Positions 1-9,321 of a DNA stretch of 64,000 nucleotides are shown piece after piece (position 1 is the first letter of the stretch; each line of letters opens with the position of its first letter). The notes under the pieces were generated by a model that did not search any database, was not told the DNA's origin, and was given only the letters and a program-made list of their open reading frames with translations. The position numbers were made by a program, and so were the translations under genes. Source of the DNA: Vibrio gangliei (GTDB lineage Bacteria; Pseudomonadota; Gammaproteobacteria; Enterobacterales; Vibrionaceae); contig NZ_AP021870.1 of assembly GCF_026001925.1 (NCBI RefSeq), forward strand, positions 889,457 to 953,456. Direction: 5' to 3'.

Positions 1-1137
1 TTCTGGTCGGTTTAAGTAGCCTTTCATGACGTTGTGCCCACGCACTATTAACTCGCCTTCTTGGCCTAGTACGACATCATTATGATTTTCATCAACAATA
101 CGAATTTCTACGCCTTGAATTGTCTGACCAATTGACCCAACTCGGCGTTCAGCATCTAAATGATTAAAACATACGATCGGGCTCGTTTCAGATAAACCAT
201 AACCTTCAATAACAGGTACATTGAACTTTTGTTCAAAAATACGGAGCACTTCTGCTGGCATCGATGAACCACCGCTGATACCCAATTTTAATGACGTCAA
301 ATCCGCTTCGGTATCCAAATGATTAAGCGCAATATACATAGTTGGCACACCAGCAAAAATGGTCACTTGATACTGTTCAATCATTTTAGCCACCGCATGA
401 GGTTCAAAACGAGGAACCAGCACAATGGTTGAACCGCATAAGATCGCCGCATTTAAACTCACCGTCTGACCAAAAGAATGGAATAAAGGCAAGGTCGCAA
501 TATGGACATCTCGACTAGTCAATTCCGCGATCGTTTGAGTCGCAAACGCATTCATGATCATATTACTTTGTGTTAACTCGGCCCCTTTAGGTTGGCCAGT
601 GGTGCCTGAGGTATAGAGTATTACCGCCGTGTCATTGGCTTCACGAGCAACATAATCTTTAATCGGAAAATGACGATCAATAAAACGACTCAGTGTCGGC
701 AAGCTTTCATATTGCATTTGTTTTTGATCGGCACACATCACCACCATGTGCTCACAAGAATCCACTCGGCCAAATGCTTTTAGCCCTTCCTGTGCCATAG
801 GTAACTGCTCAGAGCCTTCAAAACAGAAAAAGAACTTCGCCTCACTGTCTTCAAGGTGATATTGAATTTCGCGGCTTTTCAACAAAACATTTAATGGAAC
901 GACCACGCCACCCGCTTTTTGTATTCCGTAATACACCAAAGGGAAAAAAGGCAAATTAGGGCAACTTAACGCCACACGATCACCTGGTTGTAAGCCTTCA
1001 GCAATCAAAGCCGTCGCAATTTTACCTGCGATATCATCAAACTGAGCGTAAGTAATCACCATCTCACCACAAATCAATGCGGGTTTATTCGGTTTGTATA
1101 TTGCATTGCGGCGTAAGCCAGCAGCTAAACTCATCAT
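1..1137 (-). CDS. Long-chain acyl-CoA ligase (AMP-forming), 3' end cut by window edge
   Basis: ANL-superfamily adenylating enzyme that activates a carboxylic (probably fatty) acid to acyl-AMP and then acyl-CoA. The frame stays open from two adjacent ATG codons at 1137 and 1134 to base 1, giving 379 codons; the C-terminal domain lies outside the window. The P-loop signature YTSGTTGQPKG is at residues 175-185, and the A5 motif GYGLSETSP and the start of the A7/A8 region (GELIVRGHNVMKGY) follow. GGAAG lies just upstream of the double ATG. No signal peptide is visible, so it should act in the cytosol or at the inner membrane. The exact substrate cannot be told from this part; FadD-like or dicarboxylate-CoA ligase are both possible. 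Confidence 0.88.
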   Translation of the reverse strand, partial: MMSLAAGLRRNAIYKPNKPALICGEMVITYAQFDDIAGKIATALIAEGLQPGDRVALSCPNLPFFPLVYYGIQKAGGVVVPLNVLLKSREIQYHLEDSEAKFFFCFEGSEQLPMAQEGLKAFGRVDSCEHMVVMCADQKQMQYESLPTLSRFIDRHFPIKDYVAREANDTAVILYTSGTTGQPKGAELTQSNMIMNAFATQTIAELTSRDVHIATLPLFHSFGQTVSLNAAILCGSTIVLVPRFEPHAVAKMIEQYQVTIFAGVPTMYIALNHLDTEADLTSLKLGISGGSSMPAEVLRIFEQKFNVPVIEGYGLSETSPIVCFNHLDAERRVGSIGQTIQGVEIRIVDENHNDVVLGQEGELIVRGHNVMKGYLNRPE

Positions 1138-1186
1138 AGAGACGCTTCCTATAAATATTGACCGATTAAAGAAGGCATCGGTATAA

Positions 1187-1215
1187 AGAAAAAACCCGCG
1201 GTGGATACCACGGGT
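1187..1215 (-). terminator. Rho-independent terminator of the 198-aa gene
   Basis: On the minus strand an imperfect GC-rich hairpin (arms ACCCGTGG / CCGCGGGT at 1194-1215) is followed by a T-run. It lies directly after the stop of the coiled-coil protein gene and before the acyl-CoA ligase. Confidence 0.75.
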
Positions 1216-1242
1216 CAATTGGGCTTATAGATTTAATTCGAG

Positions 1243-1839
1243 TTAGTTTTCAACTTGTACATCTTCAAGTTGCAGATCATCAACCTTATCTTGTACTTGT
1301 TGTTTTACTTCTTGCGCATGCTCTTTGGCATCTTGCACTTTTTCAGTCAACTCATCTTTTTTATCGGCTAATGCTTCTTTTTTACTGGCTAACACATCAG
1401 CAATACCGGTTAGGTTATCTGCCAATTGCTGCGCTTTTTCTTCTGGGAATTTTTGTTGTAAAGAGGCTTTCAATTGGCCTTTTAGATTCGCCAGCATTTC
1501 TTGTTTTTCAGAATCTGATGCGTTGCGAATCTTGCCTGCTACTGCTGCAATCTTTTTCAATTCAGGGAACAAATTGGCATCTTTGAGCGGCGCAAGTAAT
1601 TTAATATCTTGCAAATCGGCATCTTCAACTTTGTTATCTAACGTCTCAATCAGAGTATCTAACTTATCTAAAGTTTGCGCTCCACGAGTATATAAAGGTG
1701 CGATCGCTTCATTTTCTGCGAAACTGGTTAGCTTATCTACGGTTAAAAACATCAATACCATGATGATCACGATCGGCAGCAATAAGCCACTGAATAAACC
1801 AACAAAAAAGTTATTAAAGCCTGAGCCAAAGCCTTTCAT
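1243..1839 (-). CDS. Membrane-anchored coiled-coil protein of unknown function
   Basis: 198 residues. A short N-terminal cytoplasmic stretch is followed by one hydrophobic segment (about residues 11-33) and then an almost entirely charged, Lys/Glu/Asp/Gln-rich helical region to the C-terminus, with heptad-like spacing from about 100 to 190. I recognise no catalytic motif. The shape (single anchor plus long coiled coil) suits a structural or scaffold role at the inner membrane. It is monocistronic: its own terminator follows at 1187-1215 and the cyoE terminator precedes it. Function not assigned. Confidence 0.75.
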   Translation of the reverse strand: MKGFGSGFNNFFVGLFSGLLLPIVIIMVLMFLTVDKLTSFAENEAIAPLYTRGAQTLDKLDTLIETLDNKVEDADLQDIKLLAPLKDANLFPELKKIAAVAGKIRNASDSEKQEMLANLKGQLKASLQQKFPEEKAQQLADNLTGIADVLASKKEALADKKDELTEKVQDAKEHAQEVKQQVQDKVDDLQLEDVQVEN

Positions 1840-1893
1840 AAAAATTCCTAAGTGAACTAAGAAAAAATTTGCGCGTATTCTACCCTAGTCTAT

Positions 1894-1927
1894 AAAAAAA
1901 GCCTATATCCTTATGATTTACAAGGCT
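1894..1927 (-). terminator. Terminator after cyoE
   Basis: Minus strand: an AGCCTTG...AGGCT hairpin followed by seven T residues (1894-1900 read as A on the plus strand). It sits just past the cyoE stop and closes the oxidase assembly operon. Confidence 0.55.
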
Positions 1928-1941
1928 GCTGGGAAATGAAA

Positions 1942-2985
1942 TCACGCATTTAACACCACATAATGATCCACCAATAAGGCCACAAATAGCCCCATCAAAT
2001 GATAGATAGAAAATCTGAACGTCTGCATTGCACTATTGGGTTTAGGGAAAAATTTCAGTTCACACGCTTTATAAATGAAGCCAACTGACAACGCGATAGC
2101 GAATACCGCATACACCACGCCACTCATGCCAAATAAGACCGGTAAAGCGCAAACAAGCGTTAACAGGATGGTATAAAGCAGCACACTGGTTTTGGTAAAT
2201 TCAATGCCATGTGTAACTGGCAACATGGGCACATCAGCCTTGGCATATTCATCACAACGATGAATCGCTAACGCCCAAAAGTGTGGTGGCGTCCAAATAA
2301 AGATGATCATCACCAATAGCCATGCGTGAGGGTGAATATCATTGGTCATTGCCGTCCAGCCTAATAATGGCGGCATGGCGCCTGCGATACCTGCAATCAC
2401 TATGTTTTGTGGGGTAGCGCGTTTTAAATACAAGGTATACACCACTGCATAACCCAATAAACTCGCAAACGTCAGCCAAGCCGTTAAGCTATTCACGCCG
2501 CTGTACAGCACCACAAAACCAAGTAGACCAATAGCGCTTGCGAACACGATCACTTTCCACTGTGGTAACTGCCCAGATGGCAACGGCCGATGTTGAGTCC
2601 GCTTCATCAAGCCGTCAATGCGTCGATCAATTAAGTGATTGAACGCCGCTGCTGAACCCGACATCAACCCAATGCCCAACATTCCTAGCACTAATGGTTG
2701 CAACAGCAATTTTCTATCGGTCGATAAACACATACCCACCAAGGCTGTCAGTAACATCAACATCACGACTTTGGGTTTGGTTAAGGAATAATACAAACGC
2801 GCCTGCTTTCTCCATCTTTGGCTTAAACTCGCGCCAACGCTATTCGGCTTTTCGTCTTCAGGCTTTATCGTTGGCGCAATGGCGGGTGCAGCAGACTGGT
2901 GATGAGAATACTTGGCCGCAATACGCTTATTCTCACTATATCGACGAGACGGTTGAGGAAATGGGATCACATTAGATTTAGGCAT
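1942..2985 (-). CDS. cyoE: Protoheme IX farnesyltransferase (heme O synthase)
   Basis: Transfers the farnesyl group to heme B to make heme O, the step before CtaA in heme A synthesis for the aa3 oxidase. UbiA-family polytopic membrane protein with the Asp-rich prenyl-binding motifs visible as [15 protein letters not shown] and the second loop [14 protein letters not shown] chose ATG 2985 because a strong AGGAGG sits just upstream; an in-frame ATG at 3033 would add 16 residues and overlap ctaA. The 347-residue protein still has a longer, polar N-terminus (about 70 residues before the first helix) than the usual ~300-residue enzyme. It is the last gene of the cluster. Confidence 0.93.
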   Translation of the reverse strand: MPKSNVIPFPQPSRRYSENKRIAAKYSHHQSAAPAIAPTIKPEDEKPNSVGASLSQRWRKQARLYYSLTKPKVVMLMLLTALVGMCLSTDRKLLLQPLVLGMLGIGLMSGSAAAFNHLIDRRIDGLMKRTQHRPLPSGQLPQWKVIVFASAIGLLGFVVLYSGVNSLTAWLTFASLLGYAVVYTLYLKRATPQNIVIAGIAGAMPPLLGWTAMTNDIHPHAWLLVMIIFIWTPPHFWALAIHRCDEYAKADVPMLPVTHGIEFTKTSVLLYTILLTLVCALPVLFGMSGVVYAVFAIALSVGFIYKACELKFFPKPNSAMQTFRFSIYHLMGLFVALLVDHYVVLNA

Positions 2986-3013
2986 AACCTGCCTCCTAAT
3001 CGAGTTAACCTCA

Positions 3014-4276
3014 TCACTTCGAGGAATATTCACCTTTCAACTTCACTTTTTCCGCGATGTGATTAGGTTTGATATATAAAGTCGTCGCTGGCTGAGTATG
3101 GGTTGAATATGTTTGCCGACTCGCCTGCAAATAACACAAATACAAAGCACTATGAATAAAGACTATGTTTAACAATAGCAGTGCTGCGACTAAATTGTGT
3201 GCCACCGCTAAAATAACGGGCAAGTGTAAAACCACATTGAGAAGCCCAAGTGAAATTTGCAACGCAACCAGCAGAGCAAGCCCAATAGCAGCACGCTGGA
3301 AGACAAGCGATAAATGGGCCTGCCAAATGCGCCATGCGTAGTTGAATAAGGTAATAGCCGTAACCAACGCACCAATCCGATGAAAAACATGAATGGTCAT
3401 ACGGGAGGAATAATCCAACACGCCGTATTCATAACTGCCATTTTCTATCACTAACGGATGCTGAAAAAGAGTAAAGGCGCCATTCACATGCAACGATTGC
3501 CACCAATTCCCCTCACAAACAGGCAACTGAGTGCACACTAATGCGGCGTAGTTCGATGACGTCCAACCGCCGAGGAAGATCTGCACCAAGAGCACGCTCA
3601 GAGCCAACCAACCCACTCGGTATAGCTTATTCACTCTGTCGATATTCGTAATTTTGCCTTTTTTATCAATTCCTTCTTTTTTATAAATTCTTTCTTTTTT
3701 ATAAATAAAGCCAAATTGTGCTTGTCGATGATTCCTTTGAGGTTGGCTTAGCGGCGGTTGTGACCCAGAGTCTTGTAACCCAGAATGTTGCAGCCAAGAG
3801 TGCGGCCTCAAAGCAAGGTAAAACAACATTAAAAAACAAAGCAAGGCAAAACCACCAAAGAGATGTAATACCACGATGATGGGCATTAATTTCAGCGTGA
3901 CCGTCCACATGCCTAACGCAGCCTGAAAAATGACGAGAGATGCCAAACCAATCGGTAAAGTATTACTGACCTGGCGCAGCCGCCAACTCACCATCACAAT
4001 CGCTAAAATCAGTAGCCCAAGCATGCCTGCCACATAACGATGGATCATTTCTAACCACGCTTTGTGTGGGTCGATCACATGCCCAGGAAACAACTGCGAG
4101 GCTCTCACCACATCATCATTGTGAACCGGGACTATGATTTGCCCATAACACCCCGGCCAATCAGGGCAACCTAAGCCAGCATCTGAAATACGGGTATAAG
4201 CCCCTAATACAATGACAAGCAAAGCGAGCGCGATGCTGGCTCTCACTAACCACAACAAAGGTTTTATATTGTCCAT
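3014..4276 (-). CDS. ctaA: Heme A synthase (COX15/CtaA family)
   Basis: Oxidises the C8 methyl of heme O to a formyl group, giving heme A for the cytochrome c oxidase encoded upstream. About eight membrane helices; conserved features include an early [19 protein letters not shown] stretch with paired cysteines, the EMIHRY histidine motif, and later histidine motifs ([17 protein letters not shown]). 420 residues, longer than most because of a central hydrophilic insert (about residues 160-215) that contains a short Lys-rich repeated motif (IYKKE twice, then a IDKKG variant). It sits between the Sco-like gene (12-nt gap) and cyoE. Confidence 0.92.
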   Translation of the reverse strand: MDNIKPLLWLVRASIALALLVIVLGAYTRISDAGLGCPDWPGCYGQIIVPVHNDDVVRASQLFPGHVIDPHKAWLEMIHRYVAGMLGLLILAIVMVSWRLRQVSNTLPIGLASLVIFQAALGMWTVTLKLMPIIVVLHLFGGFALLCFLMLFYLALRPHSWLQHSGLQDSGSQPPLSQPQRNHRQAQFGFIYKKERIYKKEGIDKKGKITNIDRVNKLYRVGWLALSVLLVQIFLGGWTSSNYAALVCTQLPVCEGNWWQSLHVNGAFTLFQHPLVIENGSYEYGVLDYSSRMTIHVFHRIGALVTAITLFNYAWRIWQAHLSLVFQRAAIGLALLVALQISLGLLNVVLHLPVILAVAHNLVAALLLLNIVFIHSALYLCYLQASRQTYSTHTQPATTLYIKPNHIAEKVKLKGEYSSK

Positions 4277-4287
4277 ACCGCCTCCGT

Positions 4288-4890
4288 TTAGCCCACGCGA
4301 GACAAGGTTAATAACTTACGTAAATCAGCCAGTAATCCTTTTAATTCATTAGGTAATTCTTCGCTCGATTGCACGGTCGGAAAACGCATCACCCACTGCC
4401 CTCGCGGATCGATCAACACATAGTCTTGTGCTGCAACATCAACCCCTTGTTGCTGCAACTGCGATTGGAAATCGTTAACCTGAAAAATCACAAAACTCAT
4501 CTCTTTAATCGATGTCAGATCGTGCTGCCCTGTAGGTTCTGAAACGATCACCACGGGCATCACACGAGGTTGATCTTTACCCAACGCAATATGGCTTTGC
4601 TTTAAAAGGTGGAGTTGCTGCTGACAAAGTTGTAGACATTGAGAAGGCAATAAATACGCAATTTGCCATTGATGAGATGCAGGGTTGATGACATTCAAAT
4701 CCTGGTAATACACAGGTTTATCAATAAACACGCCATGATTGGTTACCCCAGACTGATACCAATGTTGCGATAGAATCACTTTGGCCGCAATCACAGGTAA
4801 AGCAAATACCACCAGCATTATCCACAGTGCTTTACGACTAGTGGCATTTTTAGTTTGATGAGTTGACCATTTAGTCTGCATCGTATTCAT
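4288..4890 (-). CDS. Sco-like membrane-anchored protein of the oxidase cluster
   Basis: 200 residues with one N-terminal membrane anchor (about 22-40) and a soluble domain that would face the periplasm. A CxxxC motif (C85-LQL-C89) occurs at the place where Sco/thioredoxin-fold copper chaperones carry their metal-binding cysteines, and the strand/helix pattern after it is compatible with a thioredoxin fold. Genes at this position in other proteobacterial aa3 clusters are usually left as hypothetical. Overlaps the SURF1 stop by 4 nt (ATGA), so the two are translationally coupled. I infer a role in CuA/CuB delivery or assembly; the missing typical Sco downstream motifs keep this uncertain. Confidence 0.75.
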   Translation of the reverse strand: MNTMQTKWSTHQTKNATSRKALWIMLVVFALPVIAAKVILSQHWYQSGVTNHGVFIDKPVYYQDLNVINPASHQWQIAYLLPSQCLQLCQQQLHLLKQSHIALGKDQPRVMPVVIVSEPTGQHDLTSIKEMSFVIFQVNDFQSQLQQQGVDVAAQDYVLIDPRGQWVMRFPTVQSSEELPNELKGLLADLRKLLTLSRVG

Positions 4891-5816
4891 TCTAGATTGC
4901 CCTCCTTATCGTTATCTTTTTTAAGATCGTGATGTTTTTCAAGGTCGGTATGTCTTTCAAGGCCATTAAATTTCTGGGGCTGAAACGCTCGGTATACGAA
5001 CATCACCACCAGCAGTAATAACACCGTCGCCATAGAAAACCATTGCACCGCATAGCCAAAATGTCGCTTTGAACTGAGAGGAACCGGCGTCCAAGGGTGA
5101 GGTAATTGCTCACTCACTTGCTTGCCGTCTCTTAACTCCAAATTGGTCATAGGCTGAATGACATAGCCCAACAGCGGCATTTTCCAATCTTGTGCGAGAG
5201 ACTCTAATGCTAAATTTTGAATACGAATGGCAGACGTTTGGGGCATGTTCTCTACCATTAGCCCTTCACTCAGTGGATTGTCTTGTCTGCGATATAACCG
5301 CCCTTCAATGCTTTGTGCTTGGGTGACACTTGCCACTTGAGGCAAGGTTTGTCTATCTCGCCCCGCTGCTACAAAACCAAGTTCTAATAACACAATTTGT
5401 GAGGCATTCAGATCAGAATCGATGATCTTCACTGGCTGAAACACCAAATAGCCCACCTTTCCTTGCCATGTTTGGTTGTCCCAATACACAGTTTTGATGG
5501 GCAATTGTTGCGATGTTATTGGGGCGACCCTCACCGCGACTTTACGCCCTGTTAATTCCACCGCTTCACTGCTTAACGCCGTCGCCAAGCTCACTGCATC
5601 ACCTTGTTGCCATTGTTGTAATTGCTGTTCGATACGCTGTTTTTGCTGACCTCGGTCTAATTGCCAAAACCCTAATTTGACCATCACACCAAACACAACC
5701 ACAGTTAATGACAACAGCAGAATTTTTTTCACACTCAATCGGCCGAAAGCAGGAGGCGATATGACCTTAGTTTTACTTTTCAAACTCGTTCTAGTGCTAC
5801 TGCTGCTGTTTGTCAT
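4887..5816 (-). CDS. SURF1 family cytochrome oxidase assembly protein
   Basis: Inner-membrane assembly factor for heme A insertion into subunit I. Two membrane segments bracket a periplasmic domain: the N-terminal one is followed by the family signature LGFWQLDRGQQK, the C-terminal one by an RAFQ motif, with the conserved HFGYAVQWFSMA just before the second helix. I chose ATG 5816 (GAGG seven bases upstream), giving 309 residues; ATG 5846 is also possible and would add 10 residues. Either start runs into the 5' end of the opposite-strand DUF2909 gene, so the true start could also be a downstream GTG or TTG near 5740. The C-terminal tail is rich in charged repeats. Confidence 0.88.
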   Translation of the reverse strand: MTNSSSSTRTSLKSKTKVISPPAFGRLSVKKILLLSLTVVVFGVMVKLGFWQLDRGQQKQRIEQQLQQWQQGDAVSLATALSSEAVELTGRKVAVRVAPITSQQLPIKTVYWDNQTWQGKVGYLVFQPVKIIDSDLNASQIVLLELGFVAAGRDRQTLPQVASVTQAQSIEGRLYRRQDNPLSEGLMVENMPQTSAIRIQNLALESLAQDWKMPLLGYVIQPMTNLELRDGKQVSEQLPHPWTPVPLSSKRHFGYAVQWFSMATVLLLLVVMFVYRAFQPQKFNGLERHTDLEKHHDLKKDNDKEGNLE

Positions 5817-5991
5817 TTTTAACCTCGGCCGAGCATTATTTATCATGGTTAAGCGTGAACCAGATGATGATAACCCGGTACCAATGAGTCGCTATTTAGG
5901 CCGTCGGTTACTCATTTCGGTCATTATCATCATGGTGCTATTAATTGGCCTTAGCTCCGGATTAGTCGCCCCCAACCCTCGTCCTTATTAA
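5761..5991 (+). CDS. DUF2909 twin-transmembrane protein
   Basis: 76-residue protein with two hydrophobic helices (about residues 2-20 and 48-66) joined by a charged loop containing VKREPDDDNPVPMSRYLGRR. AGGAGG lies just upstream of ATG 5761, which decides this start over upstream in-frame codons. Small DUF2909 proteins are a regular neighbour of ctaE and SURF1 in proteobacterial oxidase clusters; the role is unknown, presumably assembly or stability. It is the only gene of the cluster on the plus strand and overlaps the 5' end of the SURF1 gene in antisense. Confidence 0.82.
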   Translation: MTLVLLFKLVLVLLLLFVIFNLGRALFIMVKREPDDDNPVPMSRYLGRRLLISVIIIMVLLIGLSSGLVAPNPRPY

Positions 5992-6019
5992 CCAGTTACG
6001 CCTTTGCTCCTCGAAAACC

Positions 6020-6040
6020 AGAAACTAGAAACTAGAAACT
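6020..6040. repeat. Three tandem copies of a 7-bp unit
   Basis: The unit AGAAACT is repeated three times without interruption in the gap between the convergent DUF2909 and ctaE genes. No terminator hairpin is seen there. Confidence 0.8.
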
Positions 6041-6045
6041 GATCG

Positions 6046-6963
6046 TTACAGCACATACACAAAGATGAATAAACACAGCCAAACCACATCGACAAAGTGC
6101 CAATACCAACTACCCGCTTGAAACGCGAAATGATCGCGCGGGGTAAAGTGGTCGAAAGCTATGCGAGCTAACAATACCGATAAGAAAATCGTCCCAACCG
6201 TAACATGCAATCCATGAAAACCCGTTAACAGAAAGAAGGTGTTGCCATACACGCCCGATTGCAGAGTCAGGTTCATTTCTTGATAAGCATGGATGTACTC
6301 CTGACCTTGATAAAACAAGAAAGCGATGGCTAACACGATGGTAATTTCTAACCACACAATCAAAGCGGTGCGTTGATTTTTCTCTAGGCTTAATTGAGAA
6401 AAGTGCAAAGTAACGGAAGAAGTCAGCAGAATAATGGTGTTCATAAGCGGCAAGCCTTGCCACGGCATCGCTTGTGTTTCTGTACCGGAAGGAGTTTTGA
6501 TTAATGGCCAAATCGCTTCAAAGGTCGGCCACAACACTTCATTGGTCATGGCGTTATTCGATGCGCCGCCCAGCCAAGGCACAGCAATCATTCGTGCATA
6601 AAAAAGCGCACCAAAGAAAGCGCCAAAGAACATGACTTCAGAAAAGATAAACCAACTCATCCCTTGACGAAATGACCGTGCCATTTGGTGAGAATATAAG
6701 CCCGATAACGACTCTTGAATGACATTGCGAAACCAGCCGATCATCATCACTACCACGGTCACAATACCACCGAGTAATACCAAGCCACCAAAATGGCTGA
6801 GCATCCCTTTCGGTTGCAGAAATAAACCTGCACCGACTGCGATTAAAAATAACCCTAAAGCGCCAACAATCGGCCAATTACTCTCACTAGGAACGTAATA
6901 GACCTCAGGTTGTCGTTTGTAGTCCTCATCATGAGAACTGGCTGAATGGCTGACTTTATCCAT
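6046..6963 (-). CDS. ctaE: Cytochrome c oxidase subunit III
   Basis: Core membrane subunit of the aa3 oxidase. Seven-helix family with conserved GMSWFIFSEVMFFGAFFGAL, the H-x-SQLSL segment and the C-terminal GFHGLHVTVG and WYWHFVDVVWLCLF motifs. ATG 6963 is preceded by AGGAGAG; an upstream in-frame ATG at 7032 lacks this and would add 23 residues. 305 residues, slightly longer than the usual ~290. Lies 92 nt after ctaG in the leftward oxidase operon. Confidence 0.95.
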   Translation of the reverse strand: MDKVSHSASSHDEDYKRQPEVYYVPSESNWPIVGALGLFLIAVGAGLFLQPKGMLSHFGGLVLLGGIVTVVVMMIGWFRNVIQESLSGLYSHQMARSFRQGMSWFIFSEVMFFGAFFGALFYARMIAVPWLGGASNNAMTNEVLWPTFEAIWPLIKTPSGTETQAMPWQGLPLMNTIILLTSSVTLHFSQLSLEKNQRTALIVWLEITIVLAIAFLFYQGQEYIHAYQEMNLTLQSGVYGNTFFLLTGFHGLHVTVGTIFLSVLLARIAFDHFTPRDHFAFQAGSWYWHFVDVVWLCLFIFVYVL

Positions 6964-7055
6964 GTTGACTCTCCTATCACAACCAATCATCCATTGGCTG
7001 CTAACGATGAATCTTGTGAGCGAACGACTCATGCGCTCCCTTGCTCATTGCAACT

Positions 7056-7646
7056 TCATTCAGAGCGTGCTTTTGTTGATAATACAGATGTTGTTAAAAC
7101 GGGTTTTTCCTTCTTACTTTGTTGCTGTGAGATGTCATACAAAGTATATGAAAGCGTGAGTCGATTAACCGACTCTGGCAGATCATTATCAACATAAAAA
7201 ATGACCGGCAATTCTGCTTCACTATTAGCTTCAAGCGGTTGATGATTAAAACAAAAACATTCAATCTTATTAAAATGTGTGGCAGCTAAACCTGGTGCAA
7301 TCGAAGGTACAGCCTGCCCAATCATTGCCACATTGGCATTATTAATTGCACGATAACTGGTTCTAATCACTTGCCCGGGGTGAACATCCATTTGTGCTTG
7401 TACTGGCTCAAATTGCCACGGCATATTCGGGCTCACTTGGGCCATAAACTGCACACGCACGGTGCGAGATTCATCCAATACAACCCCTTGTGAACTGGCC
7501 GCCACCGTATTGGTTTTTCCATTGATCCCCAGTTTTTCACACATAATGTCGTACAAAGGCACCAAGGCAAATCCAAAGGCAAACATGCCGACCACGCCCA
7601 GCAATAAGTAACCAATCAGCTTTTTATTACTTGCACTGTTTTGCAT
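7056..7646 (-). CDS. ctaG: Cytochrome c oxidase assembly protein CtaG/Cox11
   Basis: Periplasmic, membrane-anchored copper chaperone that delivers copper to CuB of subunit I. One N-terminal helix (about residues 10-30) followed by the Cox11 beta domain; the copper-binding motif is seen as IECFCFNHQPL with the CFCF cysteine pair. 196 residues, normal length. GGAGAAG precedes the ATG at 7646. Lies between ctaD and ctaE, the usual position. Confidence 0.95.
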   Translation of the reverse strand: MQNSASNKKLIGYLLLGVVGMFAFGFALVPLYDIMCEKLGINGKTNTVAASSQGVVLDESRTVRVQFMAQVSPNMPWQFEPVQAQMDVHPGQVIRTSYRAINNANVAMIGQAVPSIAPGLAATHFNKIECFCFNHQPLEANSEAELPVIFYVDNDLPESVNRLTLSYTLYDISQQQSKKEKPVLTTSVLSTKARSE

Positions 7647-7671
7647 AACTTCTCCTCATAACCAAACGGCA

Positions 7672-9321
7672 TTAATCCAATTTGGGCGGAGTAGAAAATG
7701 TATGATGTGGCGCTGGGCTTGGCACGGTCCATTCCAACCCTTCAGCACGTTCCCAAGGTTTAGCTTCAGCCGCTTCACCACCGCGTATGCATTTCACCAC
7801 AATCACTAAGAACAACAGTTGCGACAAACCAAACGCAAAGCCACCAATCGACACAATTTGGTTCACATCCGCAAACTGAATCGCGTAATCAGGGATTCGA
7901 CGCGGCATACCGGCAAGACCTAAAAAGTGCATCGGGAAAAACAAAATATTGACCGAAATGATCGACAGCCAAAAGTGCCACAGGCTCAAGGTTTGGTTGT
8001 ACATGTGCCCAGTCCATTTCGGCAGCCAGTAATAAGCCGCCGCCATAATTGAAAACACCGCGCCGGTCACCAGTACATAATGGAAATGCGCCACAACAAA
8101 ATAGGTATCGTGATATTGGAAATCCGCCGGAACGATGGCGAGCATCAGGCCGGAAAAGCCACCAATAGTGAATAAAATAATAAAGGCAATCGCAAACAAC
8201 ATTGGGGTTTCAAAAGTCAGTGCGCCACGCCACATGGTCGCCACCCAGTTAAATACTTTTACTCCCGTAGGCACCGCAATCAACATGGTGCAATACATAA
8301 AGAACAGCTCAGCAAACACAGGCATGCCGGTAGTAAACATGTGGTGTGCCCACACTAAAAACGACAACAAAGCGATGGAACAGGTGGCATACACCATCGA
8401 ATGATAACCAAAGAGCTTTTTGCCACTAAATGCTGGGATAATCGCCGAAATAATGCCGAATGAAGGCAAAATCATGATATAGACTTCAGGGTGCCCAAAG
8501 AACCAAAAAATGTGCTGGAACATCACCGGATCGCCACCACCCGCCGCATCAAAAAAGCTAGTGCCAAAATATTTATCGGTTAACACCATGGTCACCGCGC
8601 CCGCCAAGACCGGCATCACCGCAATCAATAAGAAAGCCGTGATCAACCAAGTCCAAACAAACATCGGCAGTTTCATCCAATCCATACCCGGCGCACGCAT
8701 ATTAACGATCGTCACTATCACGTTAATGGCGCCCATAATGGAGCTAATTCCCATGATATGTATCGAAAACACAAACAGCGCGGTGCTATTTGAGCTGAAC
8801 GTAGTGGAAAGTGGCGCGTAGAAGGTCCAACCAAAATCAGGCCCACCACCGGGCATCAATAATGAACCAAGTAAAATCAAAAACGCGAATGGCAAAATCC
8901 AAAAACTGAGGTTATTCATACGCGGCAACGCCATATCTGGCGCGCCAATCATCATCGGGATCATCCAGTTAGCCAGCCCGGTAAACGCTGGCATCACGGC
9001 ACCAAATACCATGATTAGACCATGTACCGTGGTCATTTGATTAAAGAAATGTGGATCAACAAGCTGCAAACCCGGCTGAAATAATTCCGCTCGAATCACC
9101 ATCGCCATCGCGCCACCGGTAAAAAACATGATTAAGCTGAACCACAAATATAAAGTGCCGATGTCTTTATGGTTGGTGGAATATAACCAGCGCTTAATCC
9201 CGCTCGCCGGCGCATGGTGGTCATGTTCAAGCGCTACGCCATCTGCCACGTAGTCGCTATTCTGTTGATAAACGCTATGTGGTTGATGAACGCTTTGCTT
9301 TGATGAAGATGAAGGATTCAT
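7672..9321 (-). CDS. ctaD: Cytochrome c oxidase subunit I
   Basis: Catalytic heme-copper subunit: binds heme a and the heme a3-CuB centre and pumps protons. 549 residues, about 12 helices. Hallmarks seen: the heme a histidine in [15 protein letters not shown], the CuB/His-Tyr crosslink region [14 protein letters not shown], the CuB His pair in WAHHMF, and heme histidines in [16 protein letters not shown] precedes the ATG, which overlaps the ctaC stop as ATGA, so subunits II and I are translationally coupled. Confidence 0.97.
   Translation of the reverse strand: MNPSSSSKQSVHQPHSVYQQNSDYVADGVALEHDHHAPASGIKRWLYSTNHKDIGTLYLWFSLIMFFTGGAMAMVIRAELFQPGLQLVDPHFFNQMTTVHGLIMVFGAVMPAFTGLANWMIPMMIGAPDMALPRMNNLSFWILPFAFLILLGSLLMPGGGPDFGWTFYAPLSTTFSSNSTALFVFSIHIMGISSIMGAINVIVTIVNMRAPGMDWMKLPMFVWTWLITAFLLIAVMPVLAGAVTMVLTDKYFGTSFFDAAGGGDPVMFQHIFWFFGHPEVYIMILPSFGIISAIIPAFSGKKLFGYHSMVYATCSIALLSFLVWAHHMFTTGMPVFAELFFMYCTMLIAVPTGVKVFNWVATMWRGALTFETPMLFAIAFIILFTIGGFSGLMLAIVPADFQYHDTYFVVAHFHYVLVTGAVFSIMAAAYYWLPKWTGHMYNQTLSLWHFWLSIISVNILFFPMHFLGLAGMPRRIPDYAIQFADVNQIVSIGGFAFGLSQLLFLVIVVKCIRGGEAAEAKPWERAEGLEWTVPSPAPHHTFSTPPKLD

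Noticed and set aside
545..560. ATGATCA words inside coding genes (also 2305, 40315) as possible RctB sites
   Set aside because: Single words without the paired or spaced arrangement of iterons; expected by chance in coding sequence.
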